From contig NZ_BEVZ01000002.1 of NCBI RefSeq assembly GCF_003112515.1, positions 1,302,001 through 1,366,000 of the forward strand: a stretch of DNA of 64,000 nt, given 5' to 3'. The position numbers were made by a program, and so were the translations under genes. The notes below the pieces were generated by a model, which was given only the letters and a program-made list of their open reading frames with translations, was not told the origin of the DNA and ran no database searches. The stretch is from Streptomyces fragilis (GTDB lineage Bacteria > Actinomycetota > Actinomycetes > Streptomycetales > Streptomycetaceae). Shown in pieces: positions 31,524-39,528 of this stretch (the stretch's first letter is position 1; each line of letters opens with the position of its first letter).

Positions 31524-33122
31524 CTACCTGACGGCGTCGTACTCCACTCCGGCCAGCAGGGACCGCAGGAGTGCGGTGTCGGGGGCGTCGGCGACGGCCG
31601 CGTCGAGAGCGTCGTCCATGCCGCGCGCCCACTCCTCGGGCAGGGCGAGGCCGGGGCGCGGTCCCGACCAGGCCAGGTCGGGGGTCGCCCGTCCGGCCCG
31701 GACCAGGCGCAGATCGACCAGACCGGCGAGGCCGTCGAGGACCTGGGGCCGGACGAAGTTGCGGGCGGAAGCTCCCGTCAGCCACGACGCCTGTTGCGGC
31801 TTGGGCATGCGGTCGGCGATCTCGCTCCACAACAGGCCCCGGTCGAAGGCGTCCAGGACTTCCTCCAGACCGGGCAGCGCCCCGTCCTCGACAGGGCCGG
31901 CCGGTCTGACGCCGCCGTCGCCCGCCGACTGCGCCCGCAATGCCCTGGCCGTGGCGACCAGCAACGGCCGGGCCCACCCCTCGGCGTCGGCGACGGCGCG
32001 GGCCATGACGAGAGCGTCCCAGCCCATGCGGGGCAGGGAGGAGACCTCCGGCCCCAGCGTGCACGCCTCCAGCGCCGTGAACACCTCCGCCGCCTCCCGC
32101 AGGAGGGTGAGCGCGGGCCTCGCGTCGTCCGGTCCGGCGACCCTGCCGTCCTCGGGCAACGCCTCGATCAGGGCGACGCGTTCGGCGATCGGCGGGTGCG
32201 AGTCGTACGCGTGGGGGCGTGGAAGGCGTTGCCCGGCGGACAGTTCGGCGAGGTCCTCGGACGACCGGCCCTCGATCATCCGGCGGAAGCCGCCGTACAC
32301 CTCGCCCCGCTGCGGGAGGGCCCCCACCGGCTCGCCCATTGCGGCGTAGGCCGTCAGGTAGTTCTCGTAGGCGGCGTCGAGCACCGGCAGGGCGCGCAGT
32401 GCCGAGGCGGTCGCGTCCCGCCCCGCGTGCCGGGCCGCCGTCCGGTCGGCGGCGAGTTCCTGCTCACGGCCCACGGCCTGCGAGGTACGCAGGTACAGGT
32501 GGGCGTACTTGACGTACAGCATGCCCACCGCCTGATGGAACCAGGTGTCGCTCCGCCCGAACACGTCGACCGTGTGCAGCACGGCCGCACGCCCCCGCAT
32601 GACGACGCCCCCGAGCCGGGTGTCGAGGTTGGCGTAGTGGCCGAACTCGTGGGCCAGCACGCCGCGGAGTTGCTGGACGGTCATGCCGACGACCAACGGC
32701 ACCCCGATGTGCATCCGGCGCCGGCCGGGCAGCAGGCCCAGCAGCCGGCTCTCCTCGGCGACGGAGGCGTTCACCCGCGCGTCGAGGTACAGCTCGTCCG
32801 GCGGCTGTTCCCCCGTCGCCTCGGCGGCGGCCCGGACCAGTGCCCACAGCTCGGGCTGGTCGTCGGGCGCCACCGCGATCGCCTGCCGCTCCTCGCGCAG
32901 ACGCCCGGCTCGCAGGAAGGCGAACATGCCCCGCACGATCGCCACGGCCAGCAGCAGGGAGGCGGTGAGGGCCGCGCCCTGCGCCAACGACCCCCGGGCG
33001 CCGGCCGCCCGCGTCACCAACAGCCAGTCCAGCCCTCCGATGGCGGCCAGGAGGACGAACCCCAGCAGGAAGAAGCCGGCCAGCAGCACGAAGGCGCGCA
33101 CCACACGCAAACGGGAAACCAT
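31524..33122 (-). CDS. membrane-bound M48 family zinc metalloprotease
   Basis: From ATG 33122 (GGAAGGG upstream) the protein has 532 residues. Two N-terminal hydrophobic segments (about 8-32 and 48-72) precede the peptidase unit. The zinc motif is HEFGH (158-162), and the third ligand Glu222 lies in REQELAAD. HtpX/Ste24-like M48 proteases degrade membrane or periplasmic proteins at the membrane. The C-terminal third (after about 330) is a helical extension without a recognised domain. It stands alone on the minus strand between intergenic gaps of 203 bp or more, counting the leader peptide as a gene. Confidence 0.88.
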   Translation of the reverse strand: MVSRLRVVRAFVLLAGFFLLGFVLLAAIGGLDWLLVTRAAGARGSLAQGAALTASLLLAVAIVRGMFAFLRAGRLREERQAIAVAPDDQPELWALVRAAAEATGEQPPDELYLDARVNASVAEESRLLGLLPGRRRMHIGVPLVVGMTVQQLRGVLAHEFGHYANLDTRLGGVVMRGRAAVLHTVDVFGRSDTWFHQAVGMLYVKYAHLYLRTSQAVGREQELAADRTAARHAGRDATASALRALPVLDAAYENYLTAYAAMGEPVGALPQRGEVYGGFRRMIEGRSSEDLAELSAGQRLPRPHAYDSHPPIAERVALIEALPEDGRVAGPDDARPALTLLREAAEVFTALEACTLGPEVSSLPRMGWDALVMARAVADAEGWARPLLVATARALRAQSAGDGGVRPAGPVEDGALPGLEEVLDAFDRGLLWSEIADRMPKPQQASWLTGASARNFVRPQVLDGLAGLVDLRLVRAGRATPDLAWSGPRPGLALPEEWARGMDDALDAAVADAPDTALLRSLLAGVEYDAVR

Positions 33123-33366
33123 GGCAGCCCTTCCAGCTGTAGCCGTCACCCCCGACCGGGCTACCGCGCTCGCGGGATCCTACCCACAGGGCGCACCGCA
33201 CCGGAGGCGCCCCTGTGCCACGAGGGTGGGGCGGTCGGCGGGCGCGGCAGGGAGGCCGGCGGTGGGAAGGGCTTCGGCCGGCCTCCGGACACTGTGCGCG
33301 GTGGTGAGCGGTGCGCGGACGCCGCGGGGGACGACCGGCTGCCGTCACGTGCGGCGGACGGCGGGC

Positions 33367-34191
33367 TCAGCCCTCGGCCGGGGTGAGCAGGACGAAGTCC
33401 GCGTTCGACGGGTCGAGACAGACGGCCATCCGGCCGACACCCTCCGCCGTCTCCGGCCCCATCTGCACGGTGCCGCCGTTCTCGGTGACCCGGGCGACCG
33501 CCGCGTCGCAGTCGGTGACGTTGAAGACGGGGTGCCAGTACGGCCGGCCGTGCGCCAGGCCGAGGTTCTCCATGCCCAGTTCCATGATGCCGCCGTGCAT
33601 CCGCTCCTCGGGGAGCCCGGCAGGTGTGATCATGGTGTAGGTGCCACCACCACCGGGCATGGCCATGTCGCTGAACTGCCAGCCGAAGACGGTGCCGTAG
33701 AACTCCTTGGCCGCCGCCGCGTCCGTCGTGTACAGCTCGGTCCAGGACAGCGACCCCGGCTTGTCCACCAGCTCGACGCCCTTGTCGGTCCCCGGCTGCC
33801 AGACCGCGAACTGTCCCCCCAGGGGGTCGCTGTACTGCGCCATCCGGCCCCACTCGTCGAGGTCGGTCGGAGCCACCCGCACGGTGCCGCCCGCGCCCTC
33901 CACGGTCCGGGTGGTGGCGCCCGCGTCCGAGACGCAGTAGTAGATCATCCAGGCCGACCGCGCGCCCTCCTCGGTGAGCTTGCCGAGCCCCGCGACGATC
34001 TTGCCGTCCTTGCGGAACATGCCGCCCTCCATGGCCTCGGCGTCCTGGCCGCCGCCACCGCCCTCGCCTGCGCCCATGGGCTCGTAGTCCCAGCCGAGGA
34101 CGGCGCCGTAGAAGGCCGCGGCGGCGCCCACGTCGGGCGCGCCGAGGTCGAGCCAGCAGGGGGAACCGGGGACGAAGTCGTTCGTGATCAT
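33367..34191 (-). CDS. two-module VOC (glyoxalase/bleomycin-resistance) family protein
   Basis: A 274-residue protein made of two VOC halves. Each begins with a W-LDLGAPD / W-TELYTTD element, has a FYG-VLGW / FYGTVFGW segment and ends with a DP-GG-FA or DPSNADFVLLTP strand. Metal-binding His/Glu positions are only partly evident, so it may be a binding protein or an enzyme of unknown reaction. The architecture is widespread in Streptomyces. A glycine-rich loop (GAGEGGGGGQD) interrupts the first module. Start ATG 34191, with GAAGGGA upstream. Confidence 0.85.
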   Translation of the reverse strand: MITNDFVPGSPCWLDLGAPDVGAAAAFYGAVLGWDYEPMGAGEGGGGGQDAEAMEGGMFRKDGKIVAGLGKLTEEGARSAWMIYYCVSDAGATTRTVEGAGGTVRVAPTDLDEWGRMAQYSDPLGGQFAVWQPGTDKGVELVDKPGSLSWTELYTTDAAAAKEFYGTVFGWQFSDMAMPGGGGTYTMITPAGLPEERMHGGIMELGMENLGLAHGRPYWHPVFNVTDCDAAVARVTENGGTVQMGPETAEGVGRMAVCLDPSNADFVLLTPAEG

Positions 34192-34423
34192 GGCGAGGAT
34201 TCCCTTCCGCAGATCGTTGACCAAGCCAGCCTGGCACGGGGCGGCGACGGCCGCCCTTCCACGCCCCCGGAGGAGTTGCCCGAGCACCACGGGCGTGCGG
34301 GACGGGAGGGACACCACCGGCGGAAGAACGAGCACCGGCACGGGTGCGGCGACCCGCAAGGGCGTCCCTGCGCGCGGCCACGCACGGGCGGACCCCGGCC
34401 CGCCCCGCGGGTACCCTGCGGTG

Positions 34424-34957
34424 GTGCGCACGGTCGAGCTCCTGTTGGACGAGTCGGCGGACCTGGCGGTCCGCGAGGCCTGGCGGCGGCTCGCGGACGC
34501 GGGGCTGCCCAGTCAGGCGCGGCACCGGTCCCCGACCAACAGCCCGCACCTCACCCTGGCGACCTGCCCGGAGCTGACCGCCCCGATCCGCTGGGAGCTC
34601 GCCGAGGTGGCCGCCGCCCTGCCGCTGCCGGTGCGGTTCACCGGGGTCATCCGCTTCGAACGCCCCACGTCTGTGCTCGCCTGGGCACTGGACCTCGACG
34701 CCGCGCTGGCCGGCCTGCACCGCCGGGTGTGGGAGGCGGTGACCGCGGACAGCCCGCCTCAGGCACTCAACCCCCTGCACGCCCCAGGGCGTTGGGTCCC
34801 GCACGTCACCCTCGGCCGGAGCCGGAGGCCCGGCGCCTTCGCCGGCCGCGGGGTGCGGGAGCTGCTGCCCGCGCCGCCGCTGCCGGTCCGGCTCACCACG
34901 CTGCGCAGCTTCGACACCGAGACCGGTGCCCTCGAGGTGCTGCGGGCCCGCCCCTGA
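34424..34957 (+). CDS. 2'-5' RNA ligase / LigT-like phosphoesterase family protein
   Basis: A 177-residue protein of the 2H phosphoesterase superfamily. The two H-x-T-L tetrapeptides are HLTL (about 44-47) and HVTL (about 127-130), about 80 residues apart, which is the family's catalytic pair. Members cleave or form 2',5' or cyclic phosphodiester bonds in RNA or nucleotides. The GTG at 34424 lies only 6 nt after TACCCT, so the mRNA may be leaderless; GTG 34421 is the alternative. It is followed after 77 bp by the DUF4132 gene on the same strand. Confidence 0.8.
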   Translation: MRTVELLLDESADLAVREAWRRLADAGLPSQARHRSPTNSPHLTLATCPELTAPIRWELAEVAAALPLPVRFTGVIRFERPTSVLAWALDLDAALAGLHRRVWEAVTADSPPQALNPLHAPGRWVPHVTLGRSRRPGAFAGRGVRELLPAPPLPVRLTTLRSFDTETGALEVLRARP

Positions 34958-35034
34958 GGACGAACACGGCGCGGTGGCCGGCAACCGCCCCCCGTGCCGG
35001 ACCCGTTGTCGGTACCCCTTGTCATCATCCCGTC

Positions 35035-37560
35035 ATGCTGCACGAAGCCCTGGCCGCCCAGGCCCGCCGGAACGACCCGCTCGACGACGTGAGGACCGCG
35101 GCCCTCGCCCGCGCCCGCGGACTCGTCGACCTCCTGGAGCGCCAACGGACCGAGCCCCGGTGGGACGCCTACGCGGCGTCGCGGGGAGCGGGGGAGTACG
35201 ACCGCATCCTGGCGACACGCGCGGCCAACCAGGACGAGATCGACGGGTGGCTGGCGGCCTGCTCGGACGCGGAGGGCAGGGCCGCGGCCCTCTGCCTGCT
35301 GCTGGCATCCCGTTGCGTCGTCCCCGGATCCCGGGAGTACGAGGCCGAGGTCGTGACCGTGATGCAGCGGGTGCGGGGCTGGAGTCCGGAGGAGGTCGCG
35401 GTGATGCTGTCCTGCGCCACCGCGTCCGACACCGCCTACCGGTCCGCCGGCCCCTTGGGACCGGCCCTGGACGCGGCCGAGCGACTCGACGCCGACGGCT
35501 GCCGTGCCCTCGCCCCCTGGCTGCGGCACGCCCACACCCGGCTGATGAGCGGCGAGGCGCCCGCGCACCTGCGCGGTCCGCTCGGCAAGCGGCTGCGCGC
35601 CCTGCTCGCACGCGTGGACAAGGGGCTCATACCCGACGGACTGATCCCGCCGCACGCCCCGTGGGCCGCCGCGCTGCGCGACCGCGCCGAGGCGAGGCCC
35701 ACGCCCGAGCTGGCCGAGTTCGTCCAGCACCTCGCCGCTGCGTCCGGGCCGCGTCCCTCGCAGCGCTGGCGGCGGACGTGCCGGGCCCTCGTGGAGGCGG
35801 CGTCGGCCGCGGAACCGGCGACCGCCGTCCTGCGGGCGCTGGCCGAGGACGAGCCGCTGTGCAGCCGGGCGCGCGGACCGCACAACGGGTGGATACCCGA
35901 CGACTACCACTACCACTACCTCGTGCACCAGAACGACGGGGACCTGGCCCGGGGCCTCGTCTGGGCGGGCGCGATGGCCGGCGGGCCGGCCGCCGTGCCC
36001 CACCTCGGCGCGCTCGCCCTGCGAGCCGGCGGCCCCAGGTCCGCGGTGACCGAGGACCTCAAGCTCGCGGGCGCGGCGATCAACGCGCTGGCCGAGGTCG
36101 ACGACCCGGCCGCGCTGGAGACCCTGTGGCGGCTGCGGTCGCAGATCAGGCACCGGGCCCTGGTCAAGCAGCTCGGCACGGCCCTGACGGCGGCCGCCGC
36201 ACGGCAGGGGATCACGGCGGGCCAACTCGTCGAGCGGAGCGTGCCCCGCCACGGCCTGGAGCCCGACGGGTCGCTCGAGCGGACGCTGGGCGGACACCGG
36301 GCGCGCCTGTCGGTGGAGGACGCGGCGACGGTGCGGCTCACCTTCACGGCTCCCGACGGCCGGACCTCCCGTACGGCCCCCGCGGCGGTCAGGGACGGCT
36401 TCCCGGACGCGTTGCGGGAGACGAAGGCCCTCGCCAAGGAGGTGCGGGGAACGCTGTCGGCGGAGCGGTCCCGTCTCGAGGCCCTGATGTCGGCCGGGCG
36501 TGAATGGCCGTACGACGAGTGGTGCCGCCACTACCGCGACCACCCGGTCACCGGGACGATCGTCCGCGGGCTGATCTGGGAGTTCCAGGGCGTGGACGGC
36601 GAGTGGCGGGCGACGGCCCCGGCGGCCGAGCCACCGGGCGAGCCCGTGCGCGTCCGGCTGTGGCACCCGATCCTGGCGTCGGTGGAGGAGATCAGGGCGT
36701 GGCGGGAACTGCTGGTCGCCGAGCAGCTCCGGCAGCCGTTCAAGCAGGCCTTCCGGAAGATCTACCTGCTCACCCCGGCGGAGCAGGAGACCCGCCTCTA
36801 CTCCAACCGGTTCGCCGCCCACATCGTCCACTACCCGCGGCTGTACGCGCTGTTCAAGGAGCGCGGCTGGCGGGCCAACTTCCTCGGTCCGTACGACGGC
36901 GGTTACTCCGGGGAGGCGTGGGGAGAGTTCGCCGACGGCGAGTGGCGGGCCTGCTTCCACCACGAGCACGCGGGCGGGGACGGCGGGGACCGTGGGACCG
37001 ACTACGCCGCGACGGACCAGGTCCGCTTCGAGCGGCGTGACGGGCGGCGTTGGCGCGAGGTGCCGCTGGCGGAGGTTCCTCCGCCGGTGTTCAGCGAGGC
37101 GATGCGGGACGTCGACCTGTTCGTGGCCGTCACCTCGATCGCCGCCGACCCCGACTGGAGTGACCGGGGCGAGGACCGCTGGACCGGCTACTGGCGGACG
37201 GCCGCCTTCGGCGCCCTGACGGCCAGTGCCGAGGTCCGCCGCGAGACGCTGCGGCGCATCCTGCCCCGCCTGCGGATCGCCGGCCGGTGCTCGCTCGACG
37301 GCCGCTTCCTGGTGGTCCGGGGAGACCTGCGCACGTACCGGATCCACCTGGGGTCGGCCAACATCCTGATGGAACCGGACGACGCGTACCTGTGCGTCGT
37401 CCCCTCACCCGGCAGGGGCGCAGCCAAGGTGTTCCTGCCCTTCGAGGACGAACGGCTCTCAGTGATCCTCAGCAAGGCGTTCCTGCTGGCCGCCGACGCG
37501 AAGATCACCGACGAGACGATCCTCCGGCAGATCCAGCGAGGTGCCCGATGGCCACAGTGA
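35035..37560 (+). CDS. DUF4132 domain-containing protein
   Basis: An 841-residue cytoplasmic protein, helical through most of its length. The C-terminal DUF4132 region starts near residue 480 (GREWPYDEWCRHYRDHPVTG) and continues through QPFKQAFRKIYLLTPAEQETRLYSNRF and RANFLGPYDGGYSGEAWGEF. The domain is known from MolR/YehI-like proteins, whose biochemical activity is not established. The first 480 residues resemble HEAT-like alpha repeats. Its stop lies inside the next gene, which starts 13 bp earlier, so the two are translationally coupled. That partner looks ubiquitin-like, which is the most informative clue to its job. Confidence 0.85.
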   Translation: MLHEALAAQARRNDPLDDVRTAALARARGLVDLLERQRTEPRWDAYAASRGAGEYDRILATRAANQDEIDGWLAACSDAEGRAAALCLLLASRCVVPGSREYEAEVVTVMQRVRGWSPEEVAVMLSCATASDTAYRSAGPLGPALDAAERLDADGCRALAPWLRHAHTRLMSGEAPAHLRGPLGKRLRALLARVDKGLIPDGLIPPHAPWAAALRDRAEARPTPELAEFVQHLAAASGPRPSQRWRRTCRALVEAASAAEPATAVLRALAEDEPLCSRARGPHNGWIPDDYHYHYLVHQNDGDLARGLVWAGAMAGGPAAVPHLGALALRAGGPRSAVTEDLKLAGAAINALAEVDDPAALETLWRLRSQIRHRALVKQLGTALTAAAARQGITAGQLVERSVPRHGLEPDGSLERTLGGHRARLSVEDAATVRLTFTAPDGRTSRTAPAAVRDGFPDALRETKALAKEVRGTLSAERSRLEALMSAGREWPYDEWCRHYRDHPVTGTIVRGLIWEFQGVDGEWRATAPAAEPPGEPVRVRLWHPILASVEEIRAWRELLVAEQLRQPFKQAFRKIYLLTPAEQETRLYSNRFAAHIVHYPRLYALFKERGWRANFLGPYDGGYSGEAWGEFADGEWRACFHHEHAGGDGGDRGTDYAATDQVRFERRDGRRWREVPLAEVPPPVFSEAMRDVDLFVAVTSIAADPDWSDRGEDRWTGYWRTAAFGALTASAEVRRETLRRILPRLRIAGRCSLDGRFLVVRGDLRTYRIHLGSANILMEPDDAYLCVVPSPGRGAAKVFLPFEDERLSVILSKAFLLAADAKITDETILRQIQRGARWPQ

Positions 37561-37940
37561 CGTTCCGGGACGAGACCGCGGCGGGCAGGCCGCTCACCGA
37601 GTGGGAGGTCACCGGGCTGCCGGGGACGATGACCGTACGGGAGCTGATCCGGCTGCGGGTCCGCGAGGAGGTGGCCCGGCACAACGCCCGTCCGGCCCAC
37701 CGCTTCAACGGTCTGGTCCGCCCCGACGACGCCGAGACGGAACTGAACGGCTACCTCCTCCGGGAGCCCCGCCGCATCGACTGGGAACGCCAGGCCGAGA
37801 CCGCCGAGCGCGCCTTCCTCGCCAACGGCTTCTTCGTGCTGGCCGGTGACCGCCAGGTCGAGGACCTCGACGAGGTCGTGGACCTCACCGCCGATCCCGA
37901 CCTGGTCTTCATCAAGCTCGTCGCCCTCGTCGGGGGCTGA
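37548..37940 (+). CDS. ubiquitin-like (beta-grasp) small protein with C-terminal Gly-Gly
   Basis: A 130-residue protein overlapping the DUF4132 gene by 13 bp. The N-terminus reads as a beta-hairpin (TVTFRDETAAG, TEWEVTGLPG) plus helix (TVRELIRLRVREEVARHN), as in ubiquitin-fold proteins. After an insert of about 48 residues (45-92), VLAGDRQVED (97-106) resembles ubiquitin's IFAGKQLED, and a final strand DLVFIKLVALVGG ends exactly in Gly129-Gly130. MoaD and ThiS, which share the fold, also end in Gly-Gly. The fold call is my inference from pattern. A role as a protein modifier or sulfur carrier would need an E1-like adenylating enzyme, and none is in this window. I found no family name for it. 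Confidence 0.6.
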   Translation: MATVTFRDETAAGRPLTEWEVTGLPGTMTVRELIRLRVREEVARHNARPAHRFNGLVRPDDAETELNGYLLREPRRIDWERQAETAERAFLANGFFVLAGDRQVEDLDEVVDLTADPDLVFIKLVALVGG

Positions 37941-38157
37941 GTGGTTCGGTCGCGGCGTGTGGTGAGGGCCGGCCCGTCACGGGTCCGCGCGCGAGGGTGC
38001 ACCCGTCGGTGCCGCGGGGTAGGGACTGGGCTGACGGGGCGTGGCGAACATCCGCTTGCGGAGCGGAAGTTGCCGCGTCGCGGCCGACGGCGGCTGCCGA
38101 CGGCGGCGGCCGATGGCGGTTGCCGCCGACGGCGGTCCGAGGGCCGGAAGGAACCGA

Positions 38158-39375
38158 GTGGAGGGCGCAGCCGTGAGCCGTGACGACACGCGAAGGGGCG
38201 CTCTCCTCCGCGGACGGGCGGCCACGGCGCTCTACTTCCTGCTCTTCGGCGCCACCCTGGGCTGCTGGACCAGCCGCATCCCCGCGATCAAGGCCGACCT
38301 GGACCTCAGCGACGGAGAGCTCGGCCTCGCCCTGCTGGCGTTCGCCGTGGGCGCCATCGCGGGAATGCTGGGCCTGGGGCGACTCGTCGACCGCCGGGGC
38401 AGCTTCCGGGTCCTGGTCCCGACGGCGCTGCTGGAGGGCGTCCTGCTCGTCCCCACCGCGTTCGTGCCGTCCCTGGCCTCGCTCATCGTGGCGCTGTTCG
38501 TCTTCGGCACAATCCACGGCACGTTGAACATCGCGATGAACGCGAACGCGATGGAGGTCCAGCGGGCCTGGGGCCGCCCCGTCGTGACGTCCTTCCACGC
38601 CGTGTACAGCATCGGCGGCTTCCTCGGGGCCGCGGTCGGCGGCGTCTTCGCGCACCGGGACGTGAGCCCGGAAGCGACGTTCGCCGCGGTGGGCGCCGGC
38701 GTCCTGGTGCTGGCCCTGTGGGCGATCGCCTGGACCCTGCGGGGGGAGGCCGTCCCGCCGCCCGCCGCGGACACGACGCCCCGGGCCGGGGGCAGGCCCG
38801 GCGGTCGGCATCGGCTCGGCCTGCTTCTGCTCGGTGCCCTGGCCATGTGCACGCTGGTCGGAGAGGGCACGGCCGCGGACTGGAGCGCCGTCTACCTGGC
38901 CCAGAGCCTCGGCAGTACGCCCGCCTTCGCCGCCGCGGCCTTCGCGGCCTTCTCGGTCGCGATGACGGTCGGACGGCTGCTCGGCGACGGCCTGGCAGCG
39001 CGCTTCGGGCCCGTGCCGCTCGTCCGCGGGTGCGGGGTGCTCGCCTCGGCCGGCATGATCGCCGCCCTGCTGATCGGGCATCCCGTCGCCGCGGTCGCCG
39101 GCTTCGCCTGTCTGGGCGCCGGCATGTCCTGCATAGCCCCGCAGGTCTACATCGCGGCGGCCCGACGCGACCCGGCCCGCACCGGGGCGGCGCTGTCCCT
39201 CGTGGTCAGCCTCGGATACGTCGGGTTCCTCGTCGGACCCCTGGTGATCGGCGCGGTCAGCACCGTCACCGGACTGCCGACCGCCCTCGGCATCCCCGCG
39301 GTGCTCATCCTCCTGGTCGTCGTCGGCGCGTCGTCGCTGCGACCGGCGCCCCGGGGCGCCGACGCCACCCCGTGA
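38158..39375 (+). CDS. MFS transporter (fucose permease/YbjJ-like)
   Basis: A 405-residue transporter from GTG 38158, preceded by GGAAGGAA. Twelve hydrophobic segments are visible, starting ALYFLLFGATLGCWTSRIPAIK, with GRLVDRRGSFRVLV in loop 2-3 and SFHAVYSIGGFLGAAVGG in the first half. The pattern fits the FucP/YbjJ branch, whose substrates are sugars or unknown. The upstream frame to 38041 runs through a CCGACGGCGG-type low-complexity stretch (38080-38135) and is probably non-coding. It follows the ubiquitin-like gene by 217 bp, and a functional link is not evident. Confidence 0.85.
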   Translation: MEGAAVSRDDTRRGALLRGRAATALYFLLFGATLGCWTSRIPAIKADLDLSDGELGLALLAFAVGAIAGMLGLGRLVDRRGSFRVLVPTALLEGVLLVPTAFVPSLASLIVALFVFGTIHGTLNIAMNANAMEVQRAWGRPVVTSFHAVYSIGGFLGAAVGGVFAHRDVSPEATFAAVGAGVLVLALWAIAWTLRGEAVPPPAADTTPRAGGRPGGRHRLGLLLLGALAMCTLVGEGTAADWSAVYLAQSLGSTPAFAAAAFAAFSVAMTVGRLLGDGLAARFGPVPLVRGCGVLASAGMIAALLIGHPVAAVAGFACLGAGMSCIAPQVYIAAARRDPARTGAALSLVVSLGYVGFLVGPLVIGAVSTVTGLPTALGIPAVLILLVVVGASSLRPAPRGADATP

Positions 39376-39528
39376 CGCGGCGACGTCCCGGGACCCGCCG
39401 CCCGGCCCGTCCCCTCCGCCCGGGTTCCGGGTAAGGTTGTCGCCCCGCGCCAGGCACAGGGGGCAACCGGATCCGGGGGGAACCGGCGGATCCTGGAGCG
39501 GAGTGCCGTGGGGAGGACCAAGCACCAC

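Noticed and set aside
38041..38157. Longer N-terminus for the MFS transporter
   Set aside because: The extra codons cross a CCGACGGCGG-type repeat and encode an Arg-rich stretch unlike a transporter start. GTG 38158 has a strong ribosome site.
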